Below, in pieces: positions 45,262 to 56,395 of a DNA stretch of 64,000 nucleotides (positions within the stretch are counted from its first letter, which is position 1; the number at the start of each line of letters is the position of its first letter). Below the pieces are notes generated by a model that saw nothing but the letters and a program-made list of their open reading frames with translations, did no database searches and was not told the origin of the DNA. Origin of the DNA: Saururus chinensis (lineage: Eukaryota > Streptophyta > Magnoliopsida > Piperales > Saururaceae); contig CP141145.1 of NCBI GenBank assembly GCA_035235625.1, positions 20,648,563 through 20,712,562 on the forward strand, in the 5' to 3' direction. The translations under genes were made by a program, and so were the position numbers.

Positions 45262-46535
45262 TACCTTATTTGCTAGCATAGGATTATGATTTATTTATGT
45301 TAAGATATATATTGGTAGTTTAATTTAGTTATTAATTAATTTAGAAGATATTAGGAGTTTAGGCGTATATTTGAATCAAGACAGAATTTTATTTAATTTT
45401 ACACGTCTCAAACATGGTCTATTGTGCTTTGTAGGTGGAAGCCGTATGAACAACTTTCTTGATGCTCATATTACTTTGAAAATATTTGGACACAGTTTAG
45501 ACACCTTAGACGGATTTGACATTGACACGGAGCAGACATGCCTATTCAAAAGTAGTGAGGTAGTAATATGGAAAGAACTTTAGAAGAAAGAACGATAAGA
45601 AGAGGGGCCAATAGATGTTTAACAAGGAATGACCAATTCAAAGAAGCAATAAGGAAAGTGCACTAATTGAATTTCTTCCAATCTTGTTAAGTTCTTTTTC
45701 ATTTAATTTAATTGAAATTGAAGTATTAGTTTTTGGTTTAATGAGTAGATAATTTTTTTTAACTAAGGTTAAGTTGAACCTCTTATTAATTTTGTAGCAA
45801 TCTAATTCTTATGATTTGGTTAATTTTTCAAAGGGTGTTAATGCTAATTGTTCTCATCTCATTTTGATTAGTTGAATCAATTTAGATATGAGTCTAGTTA
45901 GGCTCTTCTCATGATGTGAATTAATTTTCACTAATTGAATGTTTGGTTTAGGGTTGTTGATTATTAAAATTGGGTATGTGTTGTGATTTATTAATGTTAC
46001 TTATGACTTGGTTTTATTCCGTTCAAGTGAGGAATAACATACATTAGTATTTTAATTAGAGCTTTAAAAGATGAAAGTTTTATTGATATAGAGAATTGAA
46101 TTTTACTTTATCCTGAGTTATATTTGGAAAATAAATTGATGAACATGGATGTAATTTTCTCCATGTTAATAAGAGGGAATTCTTAAACCTTAGTCAATTT
46201 TTATTTAATACTTTCAACACTTTTAATTACTTTCTTAGTTTAAATAAATTTCAACCTTTATCTTTTACTTAAATTTCTTTTCCTTTGGTGATTTAGTTCA
46301 CTTTATAAATTTAAGTTTATTTTTGTTTAATTATTTGCCTTAATTCCTCTTACTTAAATTCATTATTTTCTTTATATTTGTTAATTAGATTAGAGTTTGT
46401 TTGAGTTAGAGTAAATTTACTTTTTTGATTTCAAGTCTCTAAGGGATCGACTTTGCCTTTTCAATTATACTTCCCTAGGTTTCATGTGCTTACGAGTAAT
46501 TAATTAAAATTTAACAATAATCAACAGTTGGGTGC
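45262..46535 (+). mobile_element. Possible Tat-like LTR remnant
   Basis: AT-rich sequence with GTTAAGATATATATTGG...TAGGAGTTTAGG at the left and GGGATCGACTTTGCCTTT...AACAATAATCAACA at the right. This echoes the GGATCGACC block of the remnant at 37561-39175. No paired LTR, primer site or ORF was found; the left boundary is approximate. Confidence 0.3.
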
Positions 46536-46910
46536 TTTAAACTTATTTTATATCCCCATTTATCTATTTTATTTGTTGAGATGTTTCAATAAAAATGTTA
46601 AGGGAGATATTGTTATTTAGTATGTTGTCTCACTACCCATTTTACAACAATAAATCTATATGTCAACTATTTGACTGCCAATTATCATGAAGCATCATTT
46701 ATGGAAGTATGAAGTTCGTTTATTACTGGAAAAAACTTGAAATCTACTTAAAATAAGACCCACCAGTGGTTTTGAGTAGTTGAACATGTTTATAGTTCTA
46801 TTTTTGTGATATTTGAATTTGTAGAGAAAAAAACAAAATTTTAATGATGCTACCAACTAATTTATGTTCGCTTATGTTGAATATTAGGGAGAGTAATGTT
46901 AATGTGATAT

Positions 46911-47020
46911 TAAGTTTCATACGTCAAAAACCTACTTCATCATCTAAGGGTCCATTTTTTTTGGCCCCAATCGTTAATAGTGATTAAATGATGAAATAGG
47001 CTTTTGACGTATGAAACTAA
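46911..47020 (-). repeat. 37-bp inverted repeat with 36-bp loop (foldback)
   Basis: Arms 46911-46947 and 46984-47020 pair with four mismatches. The core GTTTCATACGTCAAAA is perfect. Read as minus-strand RNA, three of the four mismatches become G-U pairs, giving a near-continuous stem. It could be a small MITE remnant or a hairpin-RNA precursor; no known miRNA sequence was recognised. Confidence 0.8.
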
Positions 47021-47045
47021 TTAATCAGTTTTGTGTTTGGGGAGA

Positions 47046-47067
47046 GGGGGGGGGGGGGGGGGGGGGG
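47046..47067. repeat. 22-base G homopolymer
   Basis: An uninterrupted run of 22 G residues followed by AGCGCGC. A matching strand-opposite run of 15 C lies at 59071-59085. Both are candidates for quadruplex structure and for assembly or slippage error. Confidence 0.9.
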
Positions 47068-47069
47068 AG

Positions 47070-48185
47070 CGCGCAAACGAAGAACGTGATGGGGGAAGAG
47101 TAATTTGGACATTTTCCAATAGTGTGTGGGGGTTCACATTTCAAGAAGGACATTTTAAAAAATTACTAAGAAGTAAGTGTTATTTCTAAAAACATTATTG
47201 TGATGGGTTATATTTGTAAAATAGTCTATTAGTGCTGCTAAAATTTATCATGCAGAGTCATGATACGATTCCCTTAGTCATTATGACACCTAAGTTTGAC
47301 ATGAAGCGGATATGAATTTGGCTTTTATCTGTACATCACATTATCTGGTTCCTAAGTGGTGGTTGGCAACTTGTTCTCTTTCTTTCAGTCGAATTAAAAG
47401 GATATGTTTAGATTTGTGGGTCCAAATAGTGATTTACTGTTTCCTCTGAATGTTGCCTTCTATATAAGAAACGTTTGCTATCTGATCTACGCTCTTTTTC
47501 GCTATTTTCAGACCAGATTCAACGATTAGTTAATGGATATATCAAAACACGTAGCTGCATTTAGCAGACGATCTGTCGGCCGCTAGGACTGGTACTAGCT
47601 GGACACAGATGTAGTAAGAAGCGAGTGCATTTTAAGTTTTCCATCATCTATCAAGTCTTACATATTTTGGAGATCTTTAATCTCAAGGAGAAAATTTTGG
47701 ACTGCTGCCCTTCCCTTCTTGACTTATTGAGGATTTCGTCTTCTGTACGTGTTCTTCATGACTTGTGATTGGGTGTCATTTTTGTTTTTTGCTTTTGTTT
47801 TTTGGCCTTTGGCAATTTTGTTAGGGTTTGCTCTTCAAGGGGGCTGTGTTTCAAGTAAAATTTAACTGAACTCCACTTTGTTTGAGCTTACTATACTCAA
47901 ATAAAAAAGAAGCTTCTGACCGATGAACTCTCTGTTTTCATCATATATATAAAGAGAGAAAAAAGCAAACCAGAAAATGGGCATTTCACTTGCATAGAAA
48001 CACATGTGAATGACATTATGCTAAAGTAGTAAGGCCAAATTTCCAAGAAAAGAAATCTGTAGAGGGCAAACGATATATAACGAGTCAAACTGTTCCGGCA
48101 GAATAAAACATTCGCACTTTGCGAACTCTTCTATGTCGGATCGGAAACACTCAAACAACAACACACGAGATATGTAACGTAAGAG
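47070..48185. other. Non-repetitive flank and 3' region of the CLE gene
   Basis: No transposon signature is seen. TTCTATATAAGAAACG near 47459 is a good TATA-like site on the plus strand, followed by a 17-codon ORF at 47533; whether this is a transcript is unknown. The CLE 3' UTR would extend leftward from 48185. Confidence 0.4.
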
Positions 48186-48434
48186 TTAATGCTCGGGTAA
48201 GGCTGATGGAGGGTTGTCATGGTGCTGAGGGTCCGGCCCGCCGGGGACCAACCTAGTGAAGCCTACGTTCCCCATTATATTTACGTCCAGCTTCTCCGTA
48301 GGGTGCAATAGAGACCTGCTTTCCGAGTGCTCATGTTCGCCCTGCATTGCTGCAAGTCTTCTAGCATCCAAGCTGCCAATCAATCCAAGGCAGATGACCA
48401 GCAAAAGTATCCATGCTGCTCTAGCATTTTCCAT
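48186..48434 (-). CDS. CLE-family secreted signalling peptide precursor
   Basis: A single-exon 82-residue protein. Residues 1-24 form a signal peptide: MENARAAW, then the hydrophobic ILLLVICLGLIGSL, then DA before the likely cleavage. A variable spacer (25-60) precedes RLVPGGPDPQHH (residues 61-72, nt 48219-48254). This fits the 12-residue CLE consensus RxVPxGPxPxHH, with Pro4, Gly6, Pro7, Pro9 and His11 in place. A short tail, DNPPSALPEH, follows. The family encodes apoplastic peptide hormones processed from the precursor and perceived by CLAVATA1-type receptor kinases in meristem or vascular control; which role applies here cannot be told. The length is typical (about 75-120 aa). A TATA box lies about 95 bp upstream. 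This is the only host gene I can support in the window. Confidence 0.88.
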   Translation of the reverse strand: MENARAAWILLLVICLGLIGSLDARRLAAMQGEHEHSESRSLLHPTEKLDVNIMGNVGFTRLVPGGPDPQHHDNPPSALPEH

Positions 48435-48528
48435 CTCTCTCTCGCTCGCTCAAACAGATGTCTATATCTCGTTGAGAGAGGAAGTTTGGGGGAGGGGAGG
48501 GGGATTTTGGGGGGGAAGGGGGAATGGG

Positions 48529-48537
48529 TATTTATAA
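48529..48537 (-). promoter_or_regulatory. TATA box of the CLE gene
   Basis: TTATAAATA on the minus strand, about 95 bp before the ATG. Between them lies a pyrimidine-rich leader (CCCCCAAAATCCCCC, then CT-rich, ending in GAGAGAGAG before the ATG), common in plant 5' UTRs. Confidence 0.6.
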
Positions 48538-49420
48538 GCTGGAGAAAAGGAAGAGGGAATGAGAGAGGGAAGCGATTCAATGGTCATTGTTTTTCTTTCT
48601 TTTCTTTGTTCATTTATTTATTGTTTGATTTACTTGAGGAGAGTTGAAGGTGAATTAGCTTTATGACATGCTAATGGAGATCGTTTAGGCAAAGCTCTTT
48701 ATGCCATTAACGACCAGCCCATCTGTCCAAACAAATCCACCGTCGTCTCTTGTCGTCACTCTGTCACAAAGGAGACGAACCAGTGATTCCTCATGTCTAT
48801 GTGCGCCCTCCATTATTCTCTCTTTCTCTCGCGAGCGTTGCACCACAAGGCTGTTAGCATCTGCTATATATTTAATAAAACTAAAGTCCTGATTTCTTGT
48901 GGCAGTACTGATGGGCAGATTTGATAATAATACTGGTACAGTTGATGATAAAACTACACTAGTTGTAGGGCCCCCATGAATTCCAGCCAATCTTCGCCAG
49001 AGCTAAGCTCAATGGAGATGAGCTTGAGCGGAACTGGCTTTGCTGGTATCATTACAATATGTTTTAAACTTCTCTTAATACCAATGCTAATGTAAAAATG
49101 CATCTAAGAGTTATGATAACGTATGGCATTGTACGTTATGTTAGTAGTGAATCGAATTTGTCGTACAAGCCTAACTGTGAGCTAGTTGAATTGATCATTA
49201 TCATTTCAATCCATATACGAATTTTCAGTTAAAGAACGTATGTACTGTATCCTTACTATTCGTTTAGTGTGTCTTCATGAACCAAAGAAGTGGGGGAAAA
49301 TAAAGCTTACTAAAATCGAAAATAAATTACATTTTTTCCTTAAATGACACTAGTACTAGTGTTCCTTTACATCCAATAAAGAAAATTGCTATTCCTTTGT
49401 TTTCGATCCGTAAATATATG
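48538..49420. other. Upstream region of the CLE gene
   Basis: No transposon ends or repeats are evident, so this is probably unique DNA holding the CLE promoter. A 101-codon minus frame (48990-48685) has no recognisable domain or signal peptide and is not called as a gene. Confidence 0.45.
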
Positions 49421-49429
49421 GGATAGCTG

Positions 49430-49795
49430 CTTCATTTCATTAAAAATCAAAAGGAGAATACAAAGGGATAACCAAAAAAGGATTTACAAATGGCATCTAC
49501 TTAGAATAGAAAACTCCTAGAGCAGCTTAGATATTGAGGCATGGCATTAGTGTAGAATAGAACTTGAGATTCACAATGCCTATGAATCTGAGTTTATGAG
49601 CTGATTTGTTATTCAAGATCCAATAGTTTTCCTCTCTCCGCAGAGAGTCAATAGAAGCATTCAAGAAAACCATAAGAATGGTTGCCATAGAGGGTGCCTT
49701 TCGTTGATAAACAAAATATGACTTACATATTGAGCTGACCAATGAAGAGGAAGATCCATTATAAGAATTTTTATAATAGCATTAAGAATCCACTC
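49430..49795 (-). pseudogene. Possible 3' end of a LINE
   Basis: On the minus strand the segment near 49445-49475 reads CCTTTGTATTCTCCTTTTGA. This kind of 3' UTR text is found at plant LINE ends, preceded by a degenerate frame (ILMVFLNASIDSLRREENYW). No catalytic residue can be identified. The TATCGAT-rich element at 49799 interrupts its upstream side. Confidence 0.35.
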
Positions 49796-49798
49796 ACA

Positions 49799-50550
49799 GA
49801 AGGCAGTATCGATACAGGTGATAATATCGATAATTATGAATACGGGTATACACTGATGATACGCTTGGTATGTGCTGAATAGTCGCAAACCCTTTGATAC
49901 ACATAAAAATATATTATATATAATAATATATCATTAGAATACTTCGTTTAAAACATAATAAGACCATGGAAGACCGCATTAACTTATATGAGTGTTCCAA
50001 AATTAATTCATTTTAGAACCATGTATTGTTACTTTCTCCATCCAGTACAAATTAGTATTCCCTTTGTCCCATATTAAGTTCTATGAAATTAATTTATTTT
50101 AAAACCAAATGAGATTTTTAATGAGTTGCATAAATATTTTGGAGAAATTTATATATTAGATGTTTTAAGTAATTATATAATTATAAAATACTATATTAAA
50201 AAAAATAATTATGTAAATTGTATGGACCCACTTGTATTGATCTTATATAATTTTTTTAAAATATTTTTAATATAATAAGAACATTGTCATCTTTAAACTT
50301 TGAAGAGGTTGAATTTGAATCGTGTTTTTGTTTTTAAGGAAACAAATTTAAATTTTTTAAAAAAAATTTAAAATATTTTTTAATATAAAAAATAATTAAA
50401 TAATTAAATATCGATACGTATTGGTTATATCGATATGATACGGCTAATACATATCATGCTTTTATGTGAGGGGGCATATCGCCATTCGTATTATTTCGGT
50501 ATTGACTGATATAGGTACACATCGAACGATACGCCCCCATATTGATCGAT
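49799..50550. mobile_element. TATCGAT-rich terminal-inverted-repeat element, copy 2
   Basis: It aligns over its full length with 40578-41311: GAAGGCAGTATCGATA, CAAACCCTTTGATRYA, AATTATGTAAAYTRTATGGACCCAC and TGTCATCTTTAAAC blocks in the same order. Termini are less well preserved than in copy 1. Non-coding. Confidence 0.72.
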
Positions 50551-51689
50551 ATGCACTTAGAGTAAGAACATTGGAAGAAGAGATTATTATTATTTTTTGT
50601 TTCATTTTTTAATGGGATGCATCTATTGTAAATCATGATATCTCTCTTTAAACCATATTAAAGTTGGTCAACAAAGCACTCGAGCAGGCGAGCGCATCAC
50701 CTTGTAGGTAGGTTTAGTCAAGAACTTCCTCGTCTTGGCAGGCTGCCAGAGAATGGATCCATCTTGTAATTGAAATACATGACATATTAATTTTTATACT
50801 ATTATACCTTGTTTATCAGTCGTTGTTTTGATTAATTTTAGGCTTAATTAATTGTTATTAATGCTTAACTAGGAGTTAGGAGATTACATATAGTTTTTAT
50901 TAATTTTGGTTGAATTGTTAGTTTTAGATTTGTTCATGCACTAATTGAAAGAAACTATTCTGCCATGTCTAAACCATGAACAAATGAGTTTCTAGGTATG
51001 ACACGTAGACTTGGATAATATTAGAATGAATAATGATGTTCTAAGCTACATGACAAGTTCCCATGTCATTTGAACAAGTGTGGATAAGAATGCAACTTGT
51101 ACGATGATTTTAATGAAATAAAACAAAGACATGGTAGAAGAGACTCATAGATGTGAGATCGATGGTTATAGATCCTATGAATAATTGAGGTAAGTTTTTC
51201 TGACATTATGTTAGACATCGATATGAGTCAACAAAATTGGACAAAACTAAAAATAGGTTCATTTCCAACGAAAGAGTTGGGTGAATTTAGGATACATCTT
51301 TTAACCATTAGACGAAAAGGTACATTATTGGAGGTCTTTTATAGCAAGACTCCAGTAATTAGAAGTCTGAGTCCGAGGCAAAAAAAAATCTAGGATTCAT
51401 TCTTATATCCATCAATGAAGCTTTTACCAGTGAACAGTGGACAAAAAGGTGCATCATAGTGTATTCACAGCCGAACACCAAATTCATAGGAATTAATACA
51501 TAGAAGGGAGACGAGAAACATATCCTTTTACCTGAAGGGAACACCCTTTTACCGAGAGGGGAAAGACACTAGACAAGTTTTTATGTGAAACATAGTTCTT
51601 CTCTATTTTTTGTTGTGGAGCACTTTAAGGGGAAGTTTTTATATTCTACTTCTATAGTTTTTTCCTGACTTTATAGATTTTTGTGTATA
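50551..51689. other. Unassigned, probably LTR-derived
   Basis: AT-rich at the left, with GGCTTAATTAATTGTT and ACTAGGAGTTAGGAG. A region near 51120-51560 has short chance frames on both strands (61 codons each). No recognisable domain. Confidence 0.3.
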
Positions 51690-52487
51690 TTCTATGATTA
51701 TGGGTTCTAATTCTACCCCACCCCTAATATTGTCTTTAGAGGAGGGTGCTCTTGGTGCCGGAGTCAGGCTTCCCTATTCGCTTGCGGTTCCTCACCCCTT
51801 CCTCCTTGCTGCTCCCCCCTCTCTCCCTAGTCTTTCCTCCTCTTCTCCCTTTCTTTGTTTCCCTTTCTCCCACCCTTTCCACTACCTCTTCCAAAGGAGA
51901 GGAACTCCGGGTGTCGGAGTCGGGCTCCCCCCACTCTCCTTATCCCCTACCAGTGGAGGGGTGACGGACTTCGATGCCCATCTTGTCATCTCGTCTCCGA
52001 CATGATTTTTTAATTTTCTTATGTGTTACTAATAATAAGTTTTATTAATTTTTTTAAATATTTTGTAATATTTTTTTAGCAACATTTTTTAAAGTGTCGC
52101 TAATAAGGTTTTTATTTTTAAAAATTTATTTTATTATTAGTGACTTTTTTAAAAAAAATTAATAAGTTTTTTTAATTTTTATTTTAGTAACACTTCATAA
52201 AAACATCACTAATAATATCGTATTAGCAACCTTGTTAAAAAGCATCACCAATAATTTAATATTAGCAATGTAAATATAAAGCATCACTAATAATTGAATA
52301 TTATTGATGCAAAGCAAACTCGCTAATGGCACTACTATTTGCGACACTTTTTATATGTGTCAAAAATAAGCAATTGCCACGGGACTAATAGCGATGCTTT
52401 TTACACGTCACTAATAGTTTTTAACAACACATTTATGACTATTAGCAATGCTTAAAAGCGTTGTTAATAGTCTTTTTTCTTGTAGTG
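51690..52487 (+). mobile_element. CACTA-type transposon right end, copy 1
   Basis: It ends TCTTTTTTCTTGTAGTG at 52487, the inverse of the canonical CACTACAAGAAAAAAGA terminus. The last 480 bp carry subterminal motifs GTGTCGCTAATA, GCATCACTAATA and TAGCAATGCTT in direct and inverted orientation. A GC-rich block lies inside (51720-51990). The same architecture recurs at 58920-59730. The left terminus was not found, so this is a fragment or a one-ended derivative. Confidence 0.75.
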
Positions 52488-53149
52488 GGTCTAGTTGCGG
52501 CAACCGTTCTTCAACTATTAAGAGCCCTATTGAACCAAAGGAGAAGGGCAAAATGACATCCAAAGTATGTTCCATAATGGGAAGGATTTATAAACGTTGA
52601 CACCAAAATTCGAATTCAAGCAATCAGCATCTAAAAAGAACTCATACTACTATAACTTTAGATGAAGAAACAAAAAACTCACTTTGTCTGGAAAGGAAGA
52701 GAGAGCCAAACGACACTTGAGTCTTGCAAAGTAAAAGAAAGCAGAAGTCATCTTCGTCGTCTAGGCAAAGACTTATTGGAGAAGGTAGAAGAAAGCCAAT
52801 TGGATAAGGGGAAGATAGATCGGAGAAGTTCTGCCCTCTCTTTATGATATGTTGTGCGAGGTTGCGGGGCTATGAGCTATCACAACAGTTTGGCCTATGG
52901 AAGATAGATGACCGCCCTCTCCCTCTAACTTGGCCGATCGGAGGAGAAGGGAGAAAGAACTTAGAGCCAAGAAGTCTGATCTCTGAAGGCAGAATAGAAC
53001 ATAACAGAACGCAGAAGACACAATGAAAAGTGCTAAATAGAACATAGAAGAGACAGTCAATGGCTGGGCTACTAGCCGATCAATGCATATTGATCCAATA
53101 TGGTCAAAACATAGAACCTGAGTCAAAAAATCTTTGGTACCAATATTAA
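52488..53149. other. Unassigned sequence
   Basis: Purine-rich, with short chance frames only (60-124 codons, overlapping on both strands). The minus frame 53216-52842 has no recognisable domain and overlaps the end of a TATCGAT-type repeat. Confidence 0.3.
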
Positions 53150-53236
53150 CAGCTGAACTATACAAGTGTTGACCCATATAAATGTGTATTGGCATATATG
53201 CACCCACATCGGTCAATATGAATTTCCATGGTTATA
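53150..53236. repeat. Solo end of a TATCGAT-type element
   Basis: ACCCATATAAATGTGTATTGGCATATATG...TCGGTCAATATGAATTTCCATGGTTATA resembles the right end of 40578-41311 (CCGATATAGACCCGTAT...ACCTTCCATGGTTATA). The shared CCATGGTTATA includes flanking bases, so the element may extend slightly beyond the inverted repeats marked in copy 1. Confidence 0.4.
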
Positions 53237-54200
53237 GCCCTTTAACTATTGTTTTTGGCTTTAACTCATGCTCTTCCTTAATCTAGCTCCTATTTAAGAT
53301 GTGAAGAGATTAAATGGCTGAGCTGCTGACTTTATTTCTCACTTGTGGGTAATTTAAAGAGGAGATCCAGGGTCTAAGTGTGATTGACTGGGTATTGAAC
53401 AATACCTTCATAGACTGACCAGATACTTCAATGGATTAATCGCTTGCCTGACCCTCAAGTTCTAATACGCGTATTGATCAATCAATGTGCATGTTGAATG
53501 ATTGATCAATCCTTAAATTCGTTTGAACAGGAACATAAATGAGAGATTGTCCCTTACAAATGATAAATTGCATAGTTCTGAGATAAGCTAGGATTTCGAT
53601 TTGGATTTGAACTCTTGTTCTGGATTATTTTTTTAGTCTTTTTCTTTAGTAGTATATTTAATTCCATGTTCTTTTATTTATTTAGGTGTTTTTTAGTTTA
53701 TTATCTCTAATTTTAATTGGTTAATCCTTATTTACTCATAGATTGGACTCCTTTATTTATAGTTTATGCCACTTGAACTTATATAAAAGTTTGGCTTTTT
53801 CAAGAAAGCCATGAGTATGTAATTTTTTCTAAAATATTACTGAAGAAGAAAAAAGTTTCTTTCTCCATCCTTTTACCGTCTATTTTGTGACTTTACTTAT
53901 GTAAATAGTGAGAGAGTAGAGTTGTGCATGGTATCTAGCAGGTAATTGTCATCAATACCAGCCTTACATCACAAATCTTATTTCTCATGTCAGTGAAAAA
54001 CCTATTGGGTACTCTGGGAATGTCGTGTGAGTAAATACAGGAGCCATAGATTCTCAAGATTGATAGTGCATGTGCTTACGTACGTTAATGTAAGTGAAAA
54101 CGGATTGAAGGCGGGGCACACACTAAGACATGTTAATTCAAGTAAGAGTTACTCCCGAAAAATATCTTTATCGTCACCCCGTTTTGTTTAATATTGTAGT
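53237..54200 (+). other. Possible copia-type LTR remnant
   Basis: TTGATCAATCAATG and TGATTGATCAATCC (53470-53516) lie upstream of ACTTATATAAAAGTTTGG (53776-53793), followed by a GAAGAAGAAAAAAGTTTCTTTCTCC leader-like run. The layout is LTR-like, but the spacing is longer than elsewhere and no boundaries were found. Confidence 0.3.
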
Positions 54201-55316
54201 TAGGTTGTAAAATAAAAGCTTAACCTCCTTCTCCATCCCGGCCATGCTGAATGATTGCAACAGAAAGTTTTCGCCAGGACAAGAAAAGATAAAGAGCCAT
54301 TCTTTTCTCGTCGCCCGGGTGGATTTCCCACGCCATACTGCCCTATAAAAATCATCCTTGAAAGTTGATCTCCTTTATTCTAAACGGTTTAGTAAGATCC
54401 TCGTCCATTTTCCACAACTGGATCTTGGGGGCTTATCTGCCAGCCACATCCATCTGCTTTTTTTCTCTTTTTTGTCAACTCAGTTGAGCCTCTATAAAAC
54501 TGAGAGAGCTCTGTATTAAAGTTCGACATGCATATGTCAAAGCTAAAATTGTTGAAAAGAATGAAGCCGACAATGTCCGTTGTATCTTTTTATTTTTTAT
54601 TTTGGAAGAGAATCTCCATCATATCTTGTAATCAAGATCAGGAGTCACTTGCAAAAGTAATCACTTAACCTCTGTTTTTTTTTTCCAATGGTGTAAACAA
54701 CTCTGTCCAATTGCTAAGCAAATGGCTGCTCCATTACTAAATGGGCCATTTTATCAAGCTGCCTCTTTCTTTTCTATAAAACAAAAGGCACAATTGAATA
54801 TTTCGCAGGTCCGAGGTCGAGATTAAAGTCGTTTGTCGCCATCTGATTTCATTACAAAAATGGGCTTCCACGGATAATTGTGCTTTGAAGTCATTCATCT
54901 TTGCTTATGAGGCTGAAATATAAAAGGCTATAGCACTATAATGAGTGATGCTACATACGCTTGCCACCCCCAAATGTTCGGTGCGCACTCGTGGGCAAGG
55001 TTTTACCAAAGATCGTCTTTGTGTGAAGACTTCTGGTTTTTTAATTTTTTTGTTAGAATTACTATTTTTCAGATTTGCATATTTTTCTATCCTTTTTGCC
55101 CCCACCCCCCATGTTTCCCTCTGTTTGATCTCTCACCCTTTTAGTGTCTTCTATATAGCCCCGAAGACTACTTTTTTATCATGTTCTCCAGCCCTTATGT
55201 TCCATCTCCCACCTCCATCCATTTCCTCCTTCGCACCATGTATAACACCATCTCTATAGAAGAAGAGACCTTCACCTCCTTGAGGTAATAACAACAGCAG
55301 AACTTTTGCACTCCAC
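54201..55316. other. Non-repetitive segment, possibly genic flank
   Basis: Two TATA-like sites (CCCTATAAAAATC near 54341; CTCTATAAAACTG near 54491) occur in less AT-rich sequence. The 55180-55316 part reads as a fragmentary coding strip on the plus strand, continuing into the duplicated block. I could not identify a protein. Confidence 0.35.
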
Positions 55317-55450
55317 CATATCAAGGACAAGGCCTACACCAACATCGGTCACAAAAAGGAGGACCTTAAATCTTACTTGAGAGCACTCTCCTTCTGGGTA
55401 AAGCCCAATGCCGAGGGATGCCAAGAAGCATCTTCTAAATATAATGGGTG
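55317..55450 (+). repeat. 134-bp direct repeat, left copy
   Basis: Identical by eye over 134 bp to 55511-55644 (CATATCAAGGACAAGGCC to TAAATATAATGGGTG). Plus-strand reading gives KAYTNIGHKKEDLKSYLRAL and SFWVKPNAEGCQEAS, an unrecognised possible protein fragment. Only a 60-bp spacer separates the copies. Confidence 0.95.
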
Positions 55451-55478
55451 CCCTAAACCCTAAACCCTAAACCCTAAA
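55451..55478 (+). repeat. Interstitial telomere-type repeat (CCCTAAA)4
   Basis: Four consecutive CCCTAAA units, the last followed by CTCTG, starting exactly where the left 134-bp copy ends. CCCTAAA is the usual plant telomere repeat (C-strand). Confidence 0.95.
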
Positions 55479-55510
55479 CTCTGTCTCTTCTTTTATGATG
55501 ACACTCTCAT

Positions 55511-55644
55511 CATATCAAGGACAAGGCCTACACCAACATCGGTCACAAAAAGGAGGACCTTAAATCTTACTTGAGAGCACTCTCCTTCTGGGTAAAGCCC
55601 AATGCCGAGGGATGCCAAGAAGCATCTTCTAAATATAATGGGTG
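55511..55644 (+). repeat. 134-bp direct repeat, right copy
   Basis: A perfect copy of 55317-55450. Downstream of it the coding-like strip continues (CLDVAKCGGVHGSV, then VHEWGGGGGGEA-type low complexity and GFVPDEKIMKEQLN in another frame). The right copy therefore looks like the original context and the left junction was disrupted by the telomere-type insert. Confidence 0.95.
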
Positions 55645-55929
55645 TCTGGATGTTGCAAAATGTGGGGGTGTACATGGCAGTGTTTGAAGTGTACATGAAT
55701 GGGGAGGAGGGGGAGGAGGAGAAGCAGCTGCTAGTGGAGATCATGATGGGCTAGGGTTTTGTGCCGGATGAGAAGATTATGAAGGAGCAACTCAATAAGC
55801 TCGGCTCTGTGAGGGAGCATCTCATATGTGGGGACGTACACTCTCGCTCACAACCCTCTTGTCTTTCACAAAGCCCATACCCTTCATCTCCCCTAGTAGT
55901 TACTTCTCCGCTTTCTCCCCCTTCATGTA
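55645..55929 (+). pseudogene. Possible gene fragment of unknown identity
   Basis: It continues the reading strip from the duplicated block: VAKCGGVHGSV, then an EEKQLLVEIMMG-type piece, GFVPDEKIMKEQLNKL and GSVREHLICG, with stops between and frame changes. The style is that of a helical-repeat plant protein, but the evidence is too thin to name a family. It abuts the CACTA terminus at 55930. Confidence 0.3.
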
Positions 55930-56395
55930 CACTATAATAGAAAAGACTTTTAACGACGTACACAAAAATATTGCTAAAAGTAGGTAATTGCGACGCTAAA
56001 AAAAAGTGGCAAAAAATTTGAACTTTTAGTATTGCTTTTGCTAAAAGTTTTATTATTTGCAACACTTTAAAATTAAATGCTGCAAATACTCTTCATGCCC
56101 CCACCATGAACTCTATTTGCCACATTTTTATAATAAACACCACAAATATTTAATCTTATTTGTGACACTTAAATAAACGTGGCGAATAACATGTGTATTT
56201 GTCATCTTTATACTTAAATGTCACAAATAACTAATGATATTTGGGACATAACTATAAACATTGCAAATATACTTATCATTTGCAATGTATATAATTATGT
56301 TGTAAATGGCATTATTTTTATTATATATATATGATTAACATTATAAAATATATTATTCAATATATAAATATATAATAAATTAATACAAAAAAATT

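Noticed and set aside
48685..48990. 101-codon minus ORF upstream of the CLE gene
   Set aside because: No recognisable domain, no signal peptide and no supported promoter; likely chance in the CLE upstream region.
51694..52005. Proline/serine-rich ORFs of 72 and 103 codons
   Set aside because: They belong to the GC-rich block of a CACTA element; the same block at 58879-59154 gives similar compositional frames.
52842..53216. 124-codon minus ORF
   Set aside because: The frame overlaps the TATCGAT-type repeat end and unrelated purine-rich DNA; no recognised domain, single stretch without homologous context.
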